A stretch of 11,452 nucleotides of DNA from Bacteroides_D sp963546395 (lineage in GTDB: Bacteria > Bacteroidota > Bacteroidia > Bacteroidales > CAJPTX01): the NCBI GenBank assembly GCA_963546395.1, contig CAUUMS010000037.1, positions 1 to 11,452 of the forward strand, given 5' to 3'. Of the stretch, positions 1 to 6,860 are shown piece by piece (the stretch's first letter is position 1; each line of letters begins with the position of its first letter). A program made the translations under genes and the position numbers. The notes beneath the pieces are model-generated. The model saw nothing but the letters and a program-made list of their open reading frames with translations. It searched no databases and was not told the origin of the DNA.

Positions 1-409
1 CCTGAACGTATTCCTGGAAGAATGGTTGCTCCTCCAATGCGCTATACAGCTGGGCCACAAGAGCGTCCGCATCGCGCCAGTCCATCCCATCGATGGGTCT
101 ATAGCTGGCCAGGTGCTCATTGCTGCGCAGGGCGCATATCACGCCATTCTCATCCAAACCTCTCCCCGAACTAGGGACAGCACCACTCCCCACCCGTGGG
201 TGTAGCACTCGTTGGCGACGTGCCCTTGTCTCACGATCCACATCGGCAAGAGCCAGCGGTAGGCGCAGCAGCAAGCACTGCAACCCGAAATGTGCCGCCA
301 CGCTGTGCAGCAATGTCTTCTCTGCTTCCGGCAATGATCCCTCACCCCCACAGTGAAAACTGTAGAGAACCTGCAACACTTTAATCCGTAATAGGCGTCT
401 GTTGATCAT
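1..409 (-). CDS. nusB: NusB transcription antitermination factor, long Bacteroidota form (partial, C-terminus off the window)
   Basis: NusB binds boxA RNA with S10 (NusE) and supports antitermination of rRNA transcription. Translating the minus strand from the ATG at 407-409 gives an open frame of 136 residues that runs off the left edge without a stop. It begins MINRRLLRIKVLQVLYSFH, which matches the start I know for Bacteroidota NusB (MINR-x-L-x-R-I-K-x-x-Q). Residues 26-60 form a leucine/alanine-rich helical stretch. A basic region with a HPRVGSG segment around residues 71-77 corresponds to the linker found in this long form. Near the edge, DGMDWRDADALVAQLYSAL and FFQEYV resemble the conserved block before the canonical NusB domain. 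The full protein should be about 300 residues, so more than half is missing here. The gene is divergent from rsgA, and a TACCTTTG box lies 25 bases upstream of the start. Identification is from memory of the family, without an alignment. Confidence 0.82.
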   Translation of the reverse strand, partial: MINRRLLRIKVLQVLYSFHCGGEGSLPEAEKTLLHSVAAHFGLQCLLLRLPLALADVDRETRARRQRVLHPRVGSGAVPSSGRGLDENGVICALRSNEHLASYRPIDGMDWRDADALVAQLYSALEEQPFFQEYVQ

Positions 410-433
410 CTTGGCTAGCACACTTCCCGACCG

Positions 434-468
434 CAAAGGTAATCAATCGTTCGCACCTCCCATGCAAA
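434..468 (-). promoter_or_regulatory. Promoter of nusB (Bacteroidota type)
   Basis: On the minus strand TACCTTTG (434-441) matches the Bacteroidota primary-sigma -7 consensus TAnnTTTG exactly. A TTTG at 465-468 is the -33 candidate, with a spacer of 23 bases, at the long end of what is usual. Transcription would start near position 428, giving a leader of about 19 bases before the nusB ATG. Confidence 0.55.
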
Positions 469-546
469 TATTGCCCAGTGGCAGGGCGTATCACGGTGCT
501 GCAATCCTGCCCCTCGGGCCACACCTATCGGGTAGGCAATGTTGGC

Positions 547-554
547 TATCTTTG
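547..554 (+). promoter_or_regulatory. -7 box of the rsgA promoter
   Basis: TATCTTTG is an exact match to the Bacteroidota -7 consensus TAnnTTTG. It predicts transcription starting near 560 and a leader of roughly 17 bases before the ATG at 578. No convincing -33 TTTG or TTG lies at the expected distance. The box decides the rsgA start, because the ATG at 539 lies upstream of it and would not be in the transcript. Confidence 0.5.
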
Positions 555-577
555 CCGCAACTCGAGCACCATCCCCC

Positions 578-1525
578 ATGCCCACAGCCTCCACGGATAG
601 TCCTCTCGGCATTGTCACCCGCTCCACAGGCAGCTGGTACCAGGTGCTACACGAGGGCTCTACGCTCTCGTGCCGCAGCCGTGGGCGCATCCGGCTGAAG
701 GGAATCAGGGCCACAAACCCCATAGCGGTAGGCGATCGGGTTCGTTTCACCATCGAGACCGATGGCAGCGGGGTCATCGAGTCCATCGAGCCGCGCAGCA
801 ACTACATCATCCGGCGTGCAACCAACCTCTCGAAGGAGTACCACATCATTGCCGCCAACCTCGATTTGGCCATCGTCATGGTGACCCTCTGCGCGCCGCC
901 GACACCCCTCCCATTCATCGACCGATTCCTGGCCACAGCCCAAGCCTATCGCATCCCGGCCACCGTGGTGCTCGCCAAACAGGATCTACCCGAGGAACGT
1001 GCCGCCACGCAAGAGACCAACCTCGAATCCATTTACCGCCAGGCTGGCTACCAGGTGTTAGCCCTCTCAGCCACCACAGGCGAGGGGGTCGATACGCTAA
1101 GGCAAATGCTGACGGGTCGAACCACGCTCATTGCGGGTAACTCCGGTGTAGGCAAAAGCTCGCTCATCAACGCGCTGGCCCCCGATCTCCATCTGCGCAC
1201 AGCTCCTCTGTCGGCCGTGCACGGCATAGGCCAGCATACTACCACCTTCAGCGAGATGTTCACGCTCGACGCTAGTGCCGGAACCCACGTCATCGACACC
1301 CCAGGCATCAAGGGCTTCGGGGTAGTGGACTTTGAGCGAGGGCAAATCTCCCACTTCTTCCCCGACATCTTCGCCCTGGCTCCGCAGTGCCAGTTTGCCA
1401 ACTGCTTACACGATCAGGAGCCACGGTGCGCTGTACGCGCTGCGGTAGAGTCGGGCCATCTAGCGATCTCCAGGTACATCAGCTACCTCGATCTCCTACA
1501 CGGCGAAGGGGAGAAATACCGCTAA
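578..1525 (+). CDS. rsgA: Ribosome small-subunit biogenesis GTPase RsgA
   Basis: RsgA is a circularly permuted GTPase that checks late 30S maturation and releases assembly factors. The protein is 315 residues from the ATG at 578, a usual length. It has an N-terminal OB-fold (about 10-70, including GDRVRF near 52-57), a G4 motif LAKQD (132-136), the Walker A/G1 GNSGVGKSS (187-195), a switch region GIGQHTTTF (216-224), G3 DTPGIKGFG (240-248), and a C-terminal zinc knuckle C271-x4-C276-x-H278-x5-C284. The G4-before-G1 order is the hallmark of the family. The G4 motif reads A-K-Q-D where N/T-K-x-D is usual. An in-frame ATG at 539 would add 13 residues but sits upstream of the likely -7 box, so I chose 578. 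The gene is divergent from nusB, and its 3' end faces the chemotaxis gene across 81 bases. Confidence 0.93.
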   Translation: MPTASTDSPLGIVTRSTGSWYQVLHEGSTLSCRSRGRIRLKGIRATNPIAVGDRVRFTIETDGSGVIESIEPRSNYIIRRATNLSKEYHIIAANLDLAIVMVTLCAPPTPLPFIDRFLATAQAYRIPATVVLAKQDLPEERAATQETNLESIYRQAGYQVLALSATTGEGVDTLRQMLTGRTTLIAGNSGVGKSSLINALAPDLHLRTAPLSAVHGIGQHTTTFSEMFTLDASAGTHVIDTPGIKGFGVVDFERGQISHFFPDIFALAPQCQFANCLHDQEPRCAVRAAVESGHLAISRYISYLDLLHGEGEKYR

Positions 1526-1606
1526 GCTGCCGTTCGCAAGCCTCCCCCACAGACACGCTCTGCACTCTGCCTCCAGTGAATCACCCTCAGTGGGGCCCAC
1601 CATGCG

Positions 1607-3313
1607 TTACACTTTGAAGTAGCGCATCGAGGCATGCAACTCACGCGCCTGCCGATCCAGCTGGCTAGCACTCGCCGACAGCTCTTCTGCCGCACTAGCG
1701 TTGGCCTGCACCACGTCATTCAACTGCTGCACGGCACGATTAATCTGCTCGGCCCCATTGCGTTGCTCCTGGCTAGCTGCCGCCACCTCTGCCAACAGCA
1801 CGGACGTGCGCTCCACGATGGGCAGCACTCGCCCCAGCTCTGCGCTCGCATCCTGGCTCCCCTTCAAATTCTCGCGGGCCATCTCCATGATGTGCGAGGC
1901 ACTCTGCTTACTCCGGTCTGCCAAACGACGCACCTCGGCAGCCACCACCGCGAATCCCTTCCCATGCTCCCCTGCCCGCGCAGCCTCCACAGCCGCGTTC
2001 AGAGCCAGGATGTTAGTCTGAAACGCAATGGCATCCACCTCCCCTATCAGCTCCACTACCTTACTGTACGTCTCGGTGTTATTCTGCGCAGCTACAGCCA
2101 CCTTCTGCATCCCATTGCGCGCCTCGACGGCTATCTGATCCGCCTCGCGCACCTTATCCGCATTCATATCGATGCTAGAGGTCATCTCCTCTATCACGCT
2201 GCTCACCTCCTCGAGCCCCGAAGCCTGCTCCGAGGCTCCCTCGGCCATCTTGCTAGACACCTGCCCCAGGTGACCACTCGCCTGCTCCACCTGGTCGGCC
2301 CCCCGGAGCATATTCCCCACAGCCGTCGACACCTTCGTGGACATCTGATGCATGGAACGAGCCAAATCGCCCGTCTCATCCTTCACCGTCAGTAGCTCGG
2401 CATCTATGCTCAGGGCGAAATTCCCCGTGGCGCACTGCTCAGCAAATGCCACCCCCTCGCGTAGCTTGCGGCTCACATAACGGGAGATGCGCCACGACAC
2501 CAGGAAGCCCGCTACCACCAAAATTAGGAACGACAGCACTACATGGAAACGCAGGGAAGCCTCCGATTTCTCCACCAGGTGGCTAGCGTACAGCGTGGAG
2601 TCCCCAAACGTGATGGCGCACTCGGTGCTGATGGCATTAAGGCTAGCCTGCAACTGCTCCAGTTTCACATTTGCCTCAAGCAGCGGATCGCAAATCGCCC
2701 GCATGCGTGCAGCCTCCTCGCGCACGGCACCAGGGGCCCCCGATTGCGCCACAACGCTTAGTCCATCCTGCGCCATGCGCACGTACTGTGCACCGTTGTA
2801 CTCCATGTACCGATAGGCCTTCACGAGCAATGCGCTAAGCTGCGCGGCAGACTCCGGATCCTCTGCCATTATCTGTGGCAACCTATCCGCAAACTCCTCC
2901 GCATAGGCGTGTAGGGCCTTTTCGCTCTTGTCCGACTCCGCCAGCCACTGGCGAATGTCCCCGTACAGAGCCACCAGCGCATCGAGTCGCCCCGACGAAG
3001 TCTCAAGGAGCTGCCTCCCCTTATCGCTCCGGACAATCGATCGGCTCTTATCGAGCTCCCACCGCGCGCTGTCTGCAAATTTCAGCGCTAACGTGTAGTC
3101 TAGCGTCGTATCGCTCTCAATGTACGACCGGGCATACATGGCCGACGACAGGGCATAGCTCTCCGCGTAGCTCGTGTGCTGCTCCACGCCGCTGGCCACC
3201 TGCATGGAACGGTACTCGAAAATGAGGCGTGCGCATCCGAACGTCATAATCACTAGCAGACTTCCAAAACCGAGGTAGAGCTTGGAAGCCATCCGAAGAT
3301 TCCTGAAGAACAT
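1607..3313 (-). CDS. Methyl-accepting chemotaxis protein (transmembrane chemoreceptor)
   Basis: This 568-residue protein has the layout of a class I chemoreceptor. A first membrane helix lies at about 12-31 (GFGSLLVIMTFGCARLIF). An external domain of about 220 residues (33-255) is predicted to be helical, probably a four-helix-bundle or related sensor. A second membrane helix follows at about 256-274 (FHVVLSFLILVVAGFLVSW), then a HAMP linker (275-335) and a cytoplasmic signalling coiled coil. The hairpin tip that binds CheA and CheW is clear at 425-472, with AFQTNILALNAAVEAARAGE then GKGFAVVAAEVRRLADRS. Gln/Glu-rich heptads on both sides (about 360-400 and 510-550) are candidate methylation helices. 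No C-terminal NWETF-type CheR/CheB tether is present; the protein ends MRYFKV. The ligand cannot be told from the sequence. No che or motility gene lies in the window, so it is an orphan receptor locally. The start MFFRNLR before TM1 fits the family. No consensus promoter was found upstream. Confidence 0.93.
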   Translation of the reverse strand: MFFRNLRMASKLYLGFGSLLVIMTFGCARLIFEYRSMQVASGVEQHTSYAESYALSSAMYARSYIESDTTLDYTLALKFADSARWELDKSRSIVRSDKGRQLLETSSGRLDALVALYGDIRQWLAESDKSEKALHAYAEEFADRLPQIMAEDPESAAQLSALLVKAYRYMEYNGAQYVRMAQDGLSVVAQSGAPGAVREEAARMRAICDPLLEANVKLEQLQASLNAISTECAITFGDSTLYASHLVEKSEASLRFHVVLSFLILVVAGFLVSWRISRYVSRKLREGVAFAEQCATGNFALSIDAELLTVKDETGDLARSMHQMSTKVSTAVGNMLRGADQVEQASGHLGQVSSKMAEGASEQASGLEEVSSVIEEMTSSIDMNADKVREADQIAVEARNGMQKVAVAAQNNTETYSKVVELIGEVDAIAFQTNILALNAAVEAARAGEHGKGFAVVAAEVRRLADRSKQSASHIMEMARENLKGSQDASAELGRVLPIVERTSVLLAEVAAASQEQRNGAEQINRAVQQLNDVVQANASAAEELSASASQLDRQARELHASMRYFKV

Positions 3314-3618
3314 AGCAGCCCAAAAATTATGCGTTTACCGTATTTCCGCCCCCAAACGGGCCTCACGGCCGGCAGTGCCAGCAATCAGCCCGCAGCGGTG
3401 AGCCTTATATTGCAGTGTTCACGTAAAAAATCTCATCACCCTGATATAGCCGTTAACGTTGCCTGCGTAGCAATGTTTTGAAAATGAGAAATAATATTCG
3501 TCCTAAATAGAGCCACCATTCCCAGCCCCAGAGTCTGCGCATGGCCCATAGAAATCGAAGACCACATCACGCCATTGCTCGGAATAATCCCATTCAGCAA
3601 GTGCGAACTACACGCAAA
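3314..3618. other. Gene-free stretch upstream of the chemoreceptor gene
   Basis: I see no supported gene here. A 77-codon minus-strand frame at 3436-3669 runs through the strong hairpin at 3619-3652, has no recognisable product and is probably chance. The stretch includes a small dyad, AACGTTGC (3455-3462) with GCAATGTT (3470-3477), which pairs fully if one G-T wobble is allowed. The promoter of the chemoreceptor must lie here, but no exact TAnnTTTG box is present on the minus strand. Confidence 0.4.
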
Positions 3619-3652
3619 GAGGCCCGAAGATGCATACACATCTCCGGGCCTC
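3619..3652 (-). terminator. Strong hairpin, likely terminator of the tRNA-Met transcript
   Basis: The arms at 3619-3632 and 3639-3652 are 14 bases each and pair at 13 positions, with one mismatch and a six-base loop (3633-3638). Read on the minus strand, the hairpin is followed by TTTG, a short T tract. It lies about 85 bases beyond the 3' end of the tRNA. The weak T tract makes the direction uncertain, but the only transcript arriving here is the minus-strand one. Confidence 0.6.
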
Positions 3653-3735
3653 CCCGATAAAACGACCACCGATCTACCACGGTGCCAATATCACTGCCCC
3701 CTAAACTGGCAGCACCAATCCGCACCGGGCCGTAG

Positions 3736-3809
3736 TAGCGAGAGGCGGGATTGAACCGCCGACCTCATGATTATGAATCATGCGCTCTAACCAGCTGAGC
3801 TACCTCGCC
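3736..3809 (-). tRNA. tRNA-Met with anticodon CAT
   Basis: The minus strand folds as a complete cloverleaf. The acceptor GGCGAGG pairs with TCTCGCT, with G-T wobbles at both ends. The D arm contains AGCTCAGCTGGTTAGAGC. The anticodon stem ATGAT/ATCAT holds the loop TTCATAA, with anticodon CAT (plus-strand atg at 3773-3775). The T arm is GGCGG-TTCAATC-CCGCC and the discriminator is A. CCA is not encoded. The G1-T72 pair and the overall sequence resemble elongator tRNA-Met. It is not the initiator, which lacks a 1-72 pair and has three G-C pairs in the anticodon stem. A tRNA-Ile read with lysidine at C34 also carries CAT, and I cannot fully exclude it. Confidence 0.93.
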
Positions 3810-3856
3810 ATCGATGCCGCATCGCCACTACAGCATGGGCACCACCGAACACGGTG

Positions 3857-3888
3857 CAAAGGTATCACCTTTCCACGACATAGCCAAA
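3857..3888 (-). promoter_or_regulatory. Promoter of tRNA-Met (Bacteroidota type)
   Basis: On the minus strand TTTG (3885-3888) and TACCTTTG (3857-3864) are separated by 20 bases. This is the best-spaced -33/-7 pair in the window. Transcription would begin near 3850, about 40 bases before the mature tRNA 5' end. The pair sits just after the parE stop codon, so the tRNA is probably transcribed on its own as well as, possibly, by read-through from parE. Confidence 0.62.
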
Positions 3889-3909
3889 TTGTGCCGCGAC
3901 AGACCGAGC

Positions 3910-5766
3910 CTACAACTCCGCGGCATCTTCCTCCATGCGCAGATTCTCAATGATGAAATCCTGCCGCACGGGGGTGTTATTCCCCATGAAGAAATCCAGC
4001 ATCTGATCCGGCATATCCTCCTTGGCCAGCCGCACCGGATCGAGGCGTATCCCCTCGCCCAGGAATCCGCGGAACTCATCGGGCGATATCTCCCCCAGAC
4101 CCTTAAATCGGGTTATCTCAGGCCGTCCCCCCAGGCGTTCCACCGCGCTCTGCCGCTCGGCCTCGCTGTAGCAGTAGAACGTCTCTTTCTTGTTACGCAC
4201 CCGGAACAGCGGCGTCTGGAATATGTGCAGATGCCCGTGCTTAATCAGATCGGGGTAGAAGTGCAAAAAAAACGTCACCAGCAGCAGCCGTATATGCATG
4301 CCGTCCACATCGGCATCCGTCGCTATCACCACTCGGTTGTAGCGCAGCCCATCTATCCCCTCCTCGATGTTGAGGGCCGTCTGGAGCAGCACCAGCTCCT
4401 CATTGTCGTAGATAATCTTCTTGCTCTTCCCGTGCGTATTCGCCGGCTTACCCCGCAGCGAAAAGACAGCCTGCACGTTCGGGTCGCGCGACTTGGTGAT
4501 GGATCCGCTGGCCGAATCGCCCTCGGTGATGAAGATCATCGTCTCCCCGGCCCGGTCGTGATTCGTGTTGTAATGCACGCGGCAATCCCGCAGCTTGGGG
4601 TTATTCAGCCCGGCCTTCTTGGCCCGCTCCTTGGCCGTCTTGCGCAGATCGGCCATCGACTTGCGGTCGCGCTCGCTCTCCTGAATACGACGCAGCAACA
4701 CCTCTGCCACGTCGGGATTGCGATGCAGGAACGGATCCAGCTCCTGCCGCAGGAAGTCCATCACATACTGGCGAATAGAGGGGCCGCCCTCCTCCATGTC
4801 GCGACTCCCGAGCTTGGTCTTGGTCTGCGACTCGAACACCGGCTCCTGCACCCGAATGCTCAGGGCACCCACAATGGACATGCGCACATCCTCGGGGTCG
4901 AAATCCTTGCGGTAGAACTCCTTGATGGTGCGCACCAGCCCCTCACGGAATGCCGCCAGGTGCGTTCCGCCCTGCGTGGTGTGCTGCCCGTTGACGTAGG
5001 TGTAGTAGTCCTCCCCGTAGGCATCGCGGTGCGCAAAGGCAATCTCTATGTCCTTCCCCACCAGATGTATCGGCGGGTACAACGGCTCGCGCGCCATGCT
5101 CTCGGCCAGCAGGTCGAGTAGTCCCCCGTCGGAGTGGAAAACCTCCCCATTGAGCCGTATCGTGAGCCCCGTATTCAGGTAGGTGTAGCCCCGTATCAGG
5201 GTCTGCACGATCCCCATGTCATACCGGTAGCCCCGGAATAGCTCTGCGTCCGGCTGAAACTTCGTCATCGTGCCGTTGGCCTCACCCAGCGCCGCCACCT
5301 CACGGAACTCCTGGAGGATCCCGCGCTCGAAGCGGGCACAGGCGCACATCCCGTCACGGTAGCTCGTCAGCTCGTAGTGCAGCGAGAGGGCGTTCACCGC
5401 CTTGATCCCCACCCCATTCAGACCGACAGACTTGGTGAAGACCCCACTCTCGTACTTGGCCCCGGTGTTCATCTTCGAGGCCACGTCCACCACGCTGCCC
5501 AGGGGGATGCCGCGGCCGTAGTCGCGCACGCACACCTGGCCGCTCTCCACATCCACCGTGATGTCGACCTCGCGCCCGTAGCCCATCATGTGCTCATCCA
5601 GCGAGTTGTCAAACACCTCTTTCAGCAGCACGTAGATACCGTCATCAGCCTGCGTTCCGTCCCCCAGCTTGCCTATGTACATGCCGGGGCGGCGGCGTAT
5701 ATGCTCCCACCACTCCAGCGTCTGTATGCTCCCCTCTGTGTACCGGGGCGTTGCGCTCTCAGCCAT
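3910..5766 (-). CDS. parE: DNA topoisomerase IV subunit B (ParE)
   Basis: ParE is the ATPase subunit of topoisomerase IV, which with ParC decatenates daughter chromosomes. The 618-residue protein has a GHKL ATPase domain: KEVFDNSLDE (49-58, catalytic E50, Mg-binding N54), DYGRGIP (82-88) and an ATP-lid glycine loop GLNGVGIKAVN (115-125). A transducer domain contains the loop QTKTKLG (314-320). A Toprim domain has EGDSASGS (415-422) and DADVDG (484-489, metal-binding D484/D486). RFKGLGE (553-559) lies near the end. The length (no ~170-residue GyrB insertion) and the opening segment HIRRRPGMYIGKLGDG with DDGIYVLLKE are those of Bacteroidota ParE, so I call ParE rather than GyrB. The longest frame starts at a TTG at 5778, but that codon runs into an AGGAG motif placed for the ATG at 5766, so I chose 5766. 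It is the last protein gene of the lgt-DUF4837-parE cluster. parC is not in the window. Confidence 0.93.
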   Translation of the reverse strand: MAESATPRYTEGSIQTLEWWEHIRRRPGMYIGKLGDGTQADDGIYVLLKEVFDNSLDEHMMGYGREVDITVDVESGQVCVRDYGRGIPLGSVVDVASKMNTGAKYESGVFTKSVGLNGVGIKAVNALSLHYELTSYRDGMCACARFERGILQEFREVAALGEANGTMTKFQPDAELFRGYRYDMGIVQTLIRGYTYLNTGLTIRLNGEVFHSDGGLLDLLAESMAREPLYPPIHLVGKDIEIAFAHRDAYGEDYYTYVNGQHTTQGGTHLAAFREGLVRTIKEFYRKDFDPEDVRMSIVGALSIRVQEPVFESQTKTKLGSRDMEEGGPSIRQYVMDFLRQELDPFLHRNPDVAEVLLRRIQESERDRKSMADLRKTAKERAKKAGLNNPKLRDCRVHYNTNHDRAGETMIFITEGDSASGSITKSRDPNVQAVFSLRGKPANTHGKSKKIIYDNEELVLLQTALNIEEGIDGLRYNRVVIATDADVDGMHIRLLLVTFFLHFYPDLIKHGHLHIFQTPLFRVRNKKETFYCYSEAERQSAVERLGGRPEITRFKGLGEISPDEFRGFLGEGIRLDPVRLAKEDMPDQMLDFFMGNNTPVRQDFIIENLRMEEDAAEL

Positions 5767-5770
5767 GCCG

Positions 5771-5775
5771 CTCCT
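5771..5775 (-). promoter_or_regulatory. Ribosome binding site fixing the parE start
   Basis: AGGAG on the minus strand lies four bases before the ATG at 5764-5766. It overlaps codons 2-3 of the longer TTG-initiated reading frame, which supports the ATG as the real start. Confidence 0.6.
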
Positions 5776-5814
5776 CAACCATTTACGAGTTTACGCTCCT
5801 CCATCGCGTCCCTC

Positions 5815-6816
5815 CTACTCATTCCCAAGCTGCGACAGGAGGATCGCTTCGAGCTGCCGCATGTACTCCCGTTTCCGCTTGCTGGGGGCATAGATGTACC
5901 CCTCGGTGGTGCGCACCGAATCGCCTCCGGCCACCAGCTGCGAGTAGCTCACGAAGGCTCCCCCCATTGCGTGCCCGTGCACCTCCCAGAAACCTCGCAC
6001 ACGCAGCAACGTGTCACCTCCCATGCGCAGTAGCGTAGCCTCGGGGGGAACCACCGTGCTCACCTCCATGTACGTGCCATCATTGGGCCCTGGCACGTAG
6101 CGCAACGTGTACCAGTTGCGATGCGCCATCAACGTGTCTACGCTGAACGGCTGTCCCCAGTTACGCCACGTGTACACAAAGAGCCCCTGGCTAATGTCCT
6201 TGGTCTCCACCGAGAGCCACGTAAAGCCTGGCTTATCGGCCCGCAATGCGTACGTCTTGGGCACTACCAGCTCCACCCCGTGCTTACTCCGCAGAAAACC
6301 GCAGAGCTCTTCCTGACGGCTGGCCCGATTGGCCCGCGCAAGGCGCATCCGCTCCGCGCGTGCGAGCGTCTGGTATAGCACCTCACGATGCTCACCGATA
6401 TAAGCCGCCACGGCATTGTGGTCGGGCCCCAGCACGTACAATACTACCTGCGACTGGGCCCACCGATTCTCGGCCACCCGAATGCGGCAAGCACTATCGG
6501 GGTGCGTCTGCACCCAAACGATGTTGCGAAACGGCCTCAGCACATTCTCAAAAGCCGACTCGGTGATAAATGACAAATCGAATGACGGTTCCGACTGCGG
6601 GATATATGGGTACTCGGCACCCAGAATGGCACGCAGCGTGTCCCCCAGCGGGCTATCCTTCACCGGGACGGCCGACACCACCAGCACCTGACCCGGGGCC
6701 CCCGAGATGCCCGGCAACGACGACTGCCCGCCCTCGCACCCACACAGCCCAAGCACTGCCGCAAGGCACAAGAGGCCCCAGCGCGCAGCCCACAGCACTC
6801 CCCTATTGTTCACCAT
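5815..6816 (-). CDS. DUF4837 family lipoprotein, function unknown
   Basis: The protein has 333 residues and opens with a lipoprotein signal: a basic N-terminus, a hydrophobic core (about 14-24) and a lipobox LCGC with the acylated Cys at 27. The mature part fits the DUF4837 family of Bacteroidota as I remember it: a start VLVVS followed by DTLRAILG and YPYIPQSEPSFDL (about 72-84), a central NRWAQSQ with a VLYVLGP strand, and a C-terminal half rich in FVYTWRNW and YTLRYVPGPNDGTYMEV. The last 20 residues are basic and helical (KRKREYMRQLEAILL). No catalytic motif is visible and the role is not known to me. It sits 44 bases after lgt and 48 bases before parE on the same strand, so it is probably cotranscribed. 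By its lipobox it should be a substrate of Lgt, and is expected at the periplasmic or outer membrane. Confidence 0.8.
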   Translation of the reverse strand: MVNNRGVLWAARWGLLCLAAVLGLCGCEGGQSSLPGISGAPGQVLVVSAVPVKDSPLGDTLRAILGAEYPYIPQSEPSFDLSFITESAFENVLRPFRNIVWVQTHPDSACRIRVAENRWAQSQVVLYVLGPDHNAVAAYIGEHREVLYQTLARAERMRLARANRASRQEELCGFLRSKHGVELVVPKTYALRADKPGFTWLSVETKDISQGLFVYTWRNWGQPFSVDTLMAHRNWYTLRYVPGPNDGTYMEVSTVVPPEATLLRMGGDTLLRVRGFWEVHGHAMGGAFVSYSQLVAGGDSVRTTEGYIYAPSKRKREYMRQLEAILLSQLGNE

Positions 6817-6860
6817 AGCCTAGTTAATGTACGTTACCAACAGCCGGTAACCCCACGCCG

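Noticed and set aside
120..356. Small plus- and minus-strand frames at the left edge
   Set aside because: They are shadows of the minus-strand nusB frame, which is open from 409 to the window edge and matches the family at its start.
1573..1593. Possible terminator between the convergent rsgA and chemoreceptor genes
   Set aside because: The arms CCAGTGA and TCAGTGG pair at only six of seven places, and neither side has a T tract. It is too weak to call.
3436..3669. 77-codon minus-strand frame upstream of the chemoreceptor gene
   Set aside because: It crosses the strong hairpin at 3619-3652, has no recognisable motif, signal or ribosome binding site, and is probably chance.
3814..5121. 435-codon plus-strand frame antisense to parE
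   Set aside because: It is long only because the GC-rich codons of parE rarely give stops on the other strand. Its translation is His/Leu/Arg-rich with no domain, and parE is certain.
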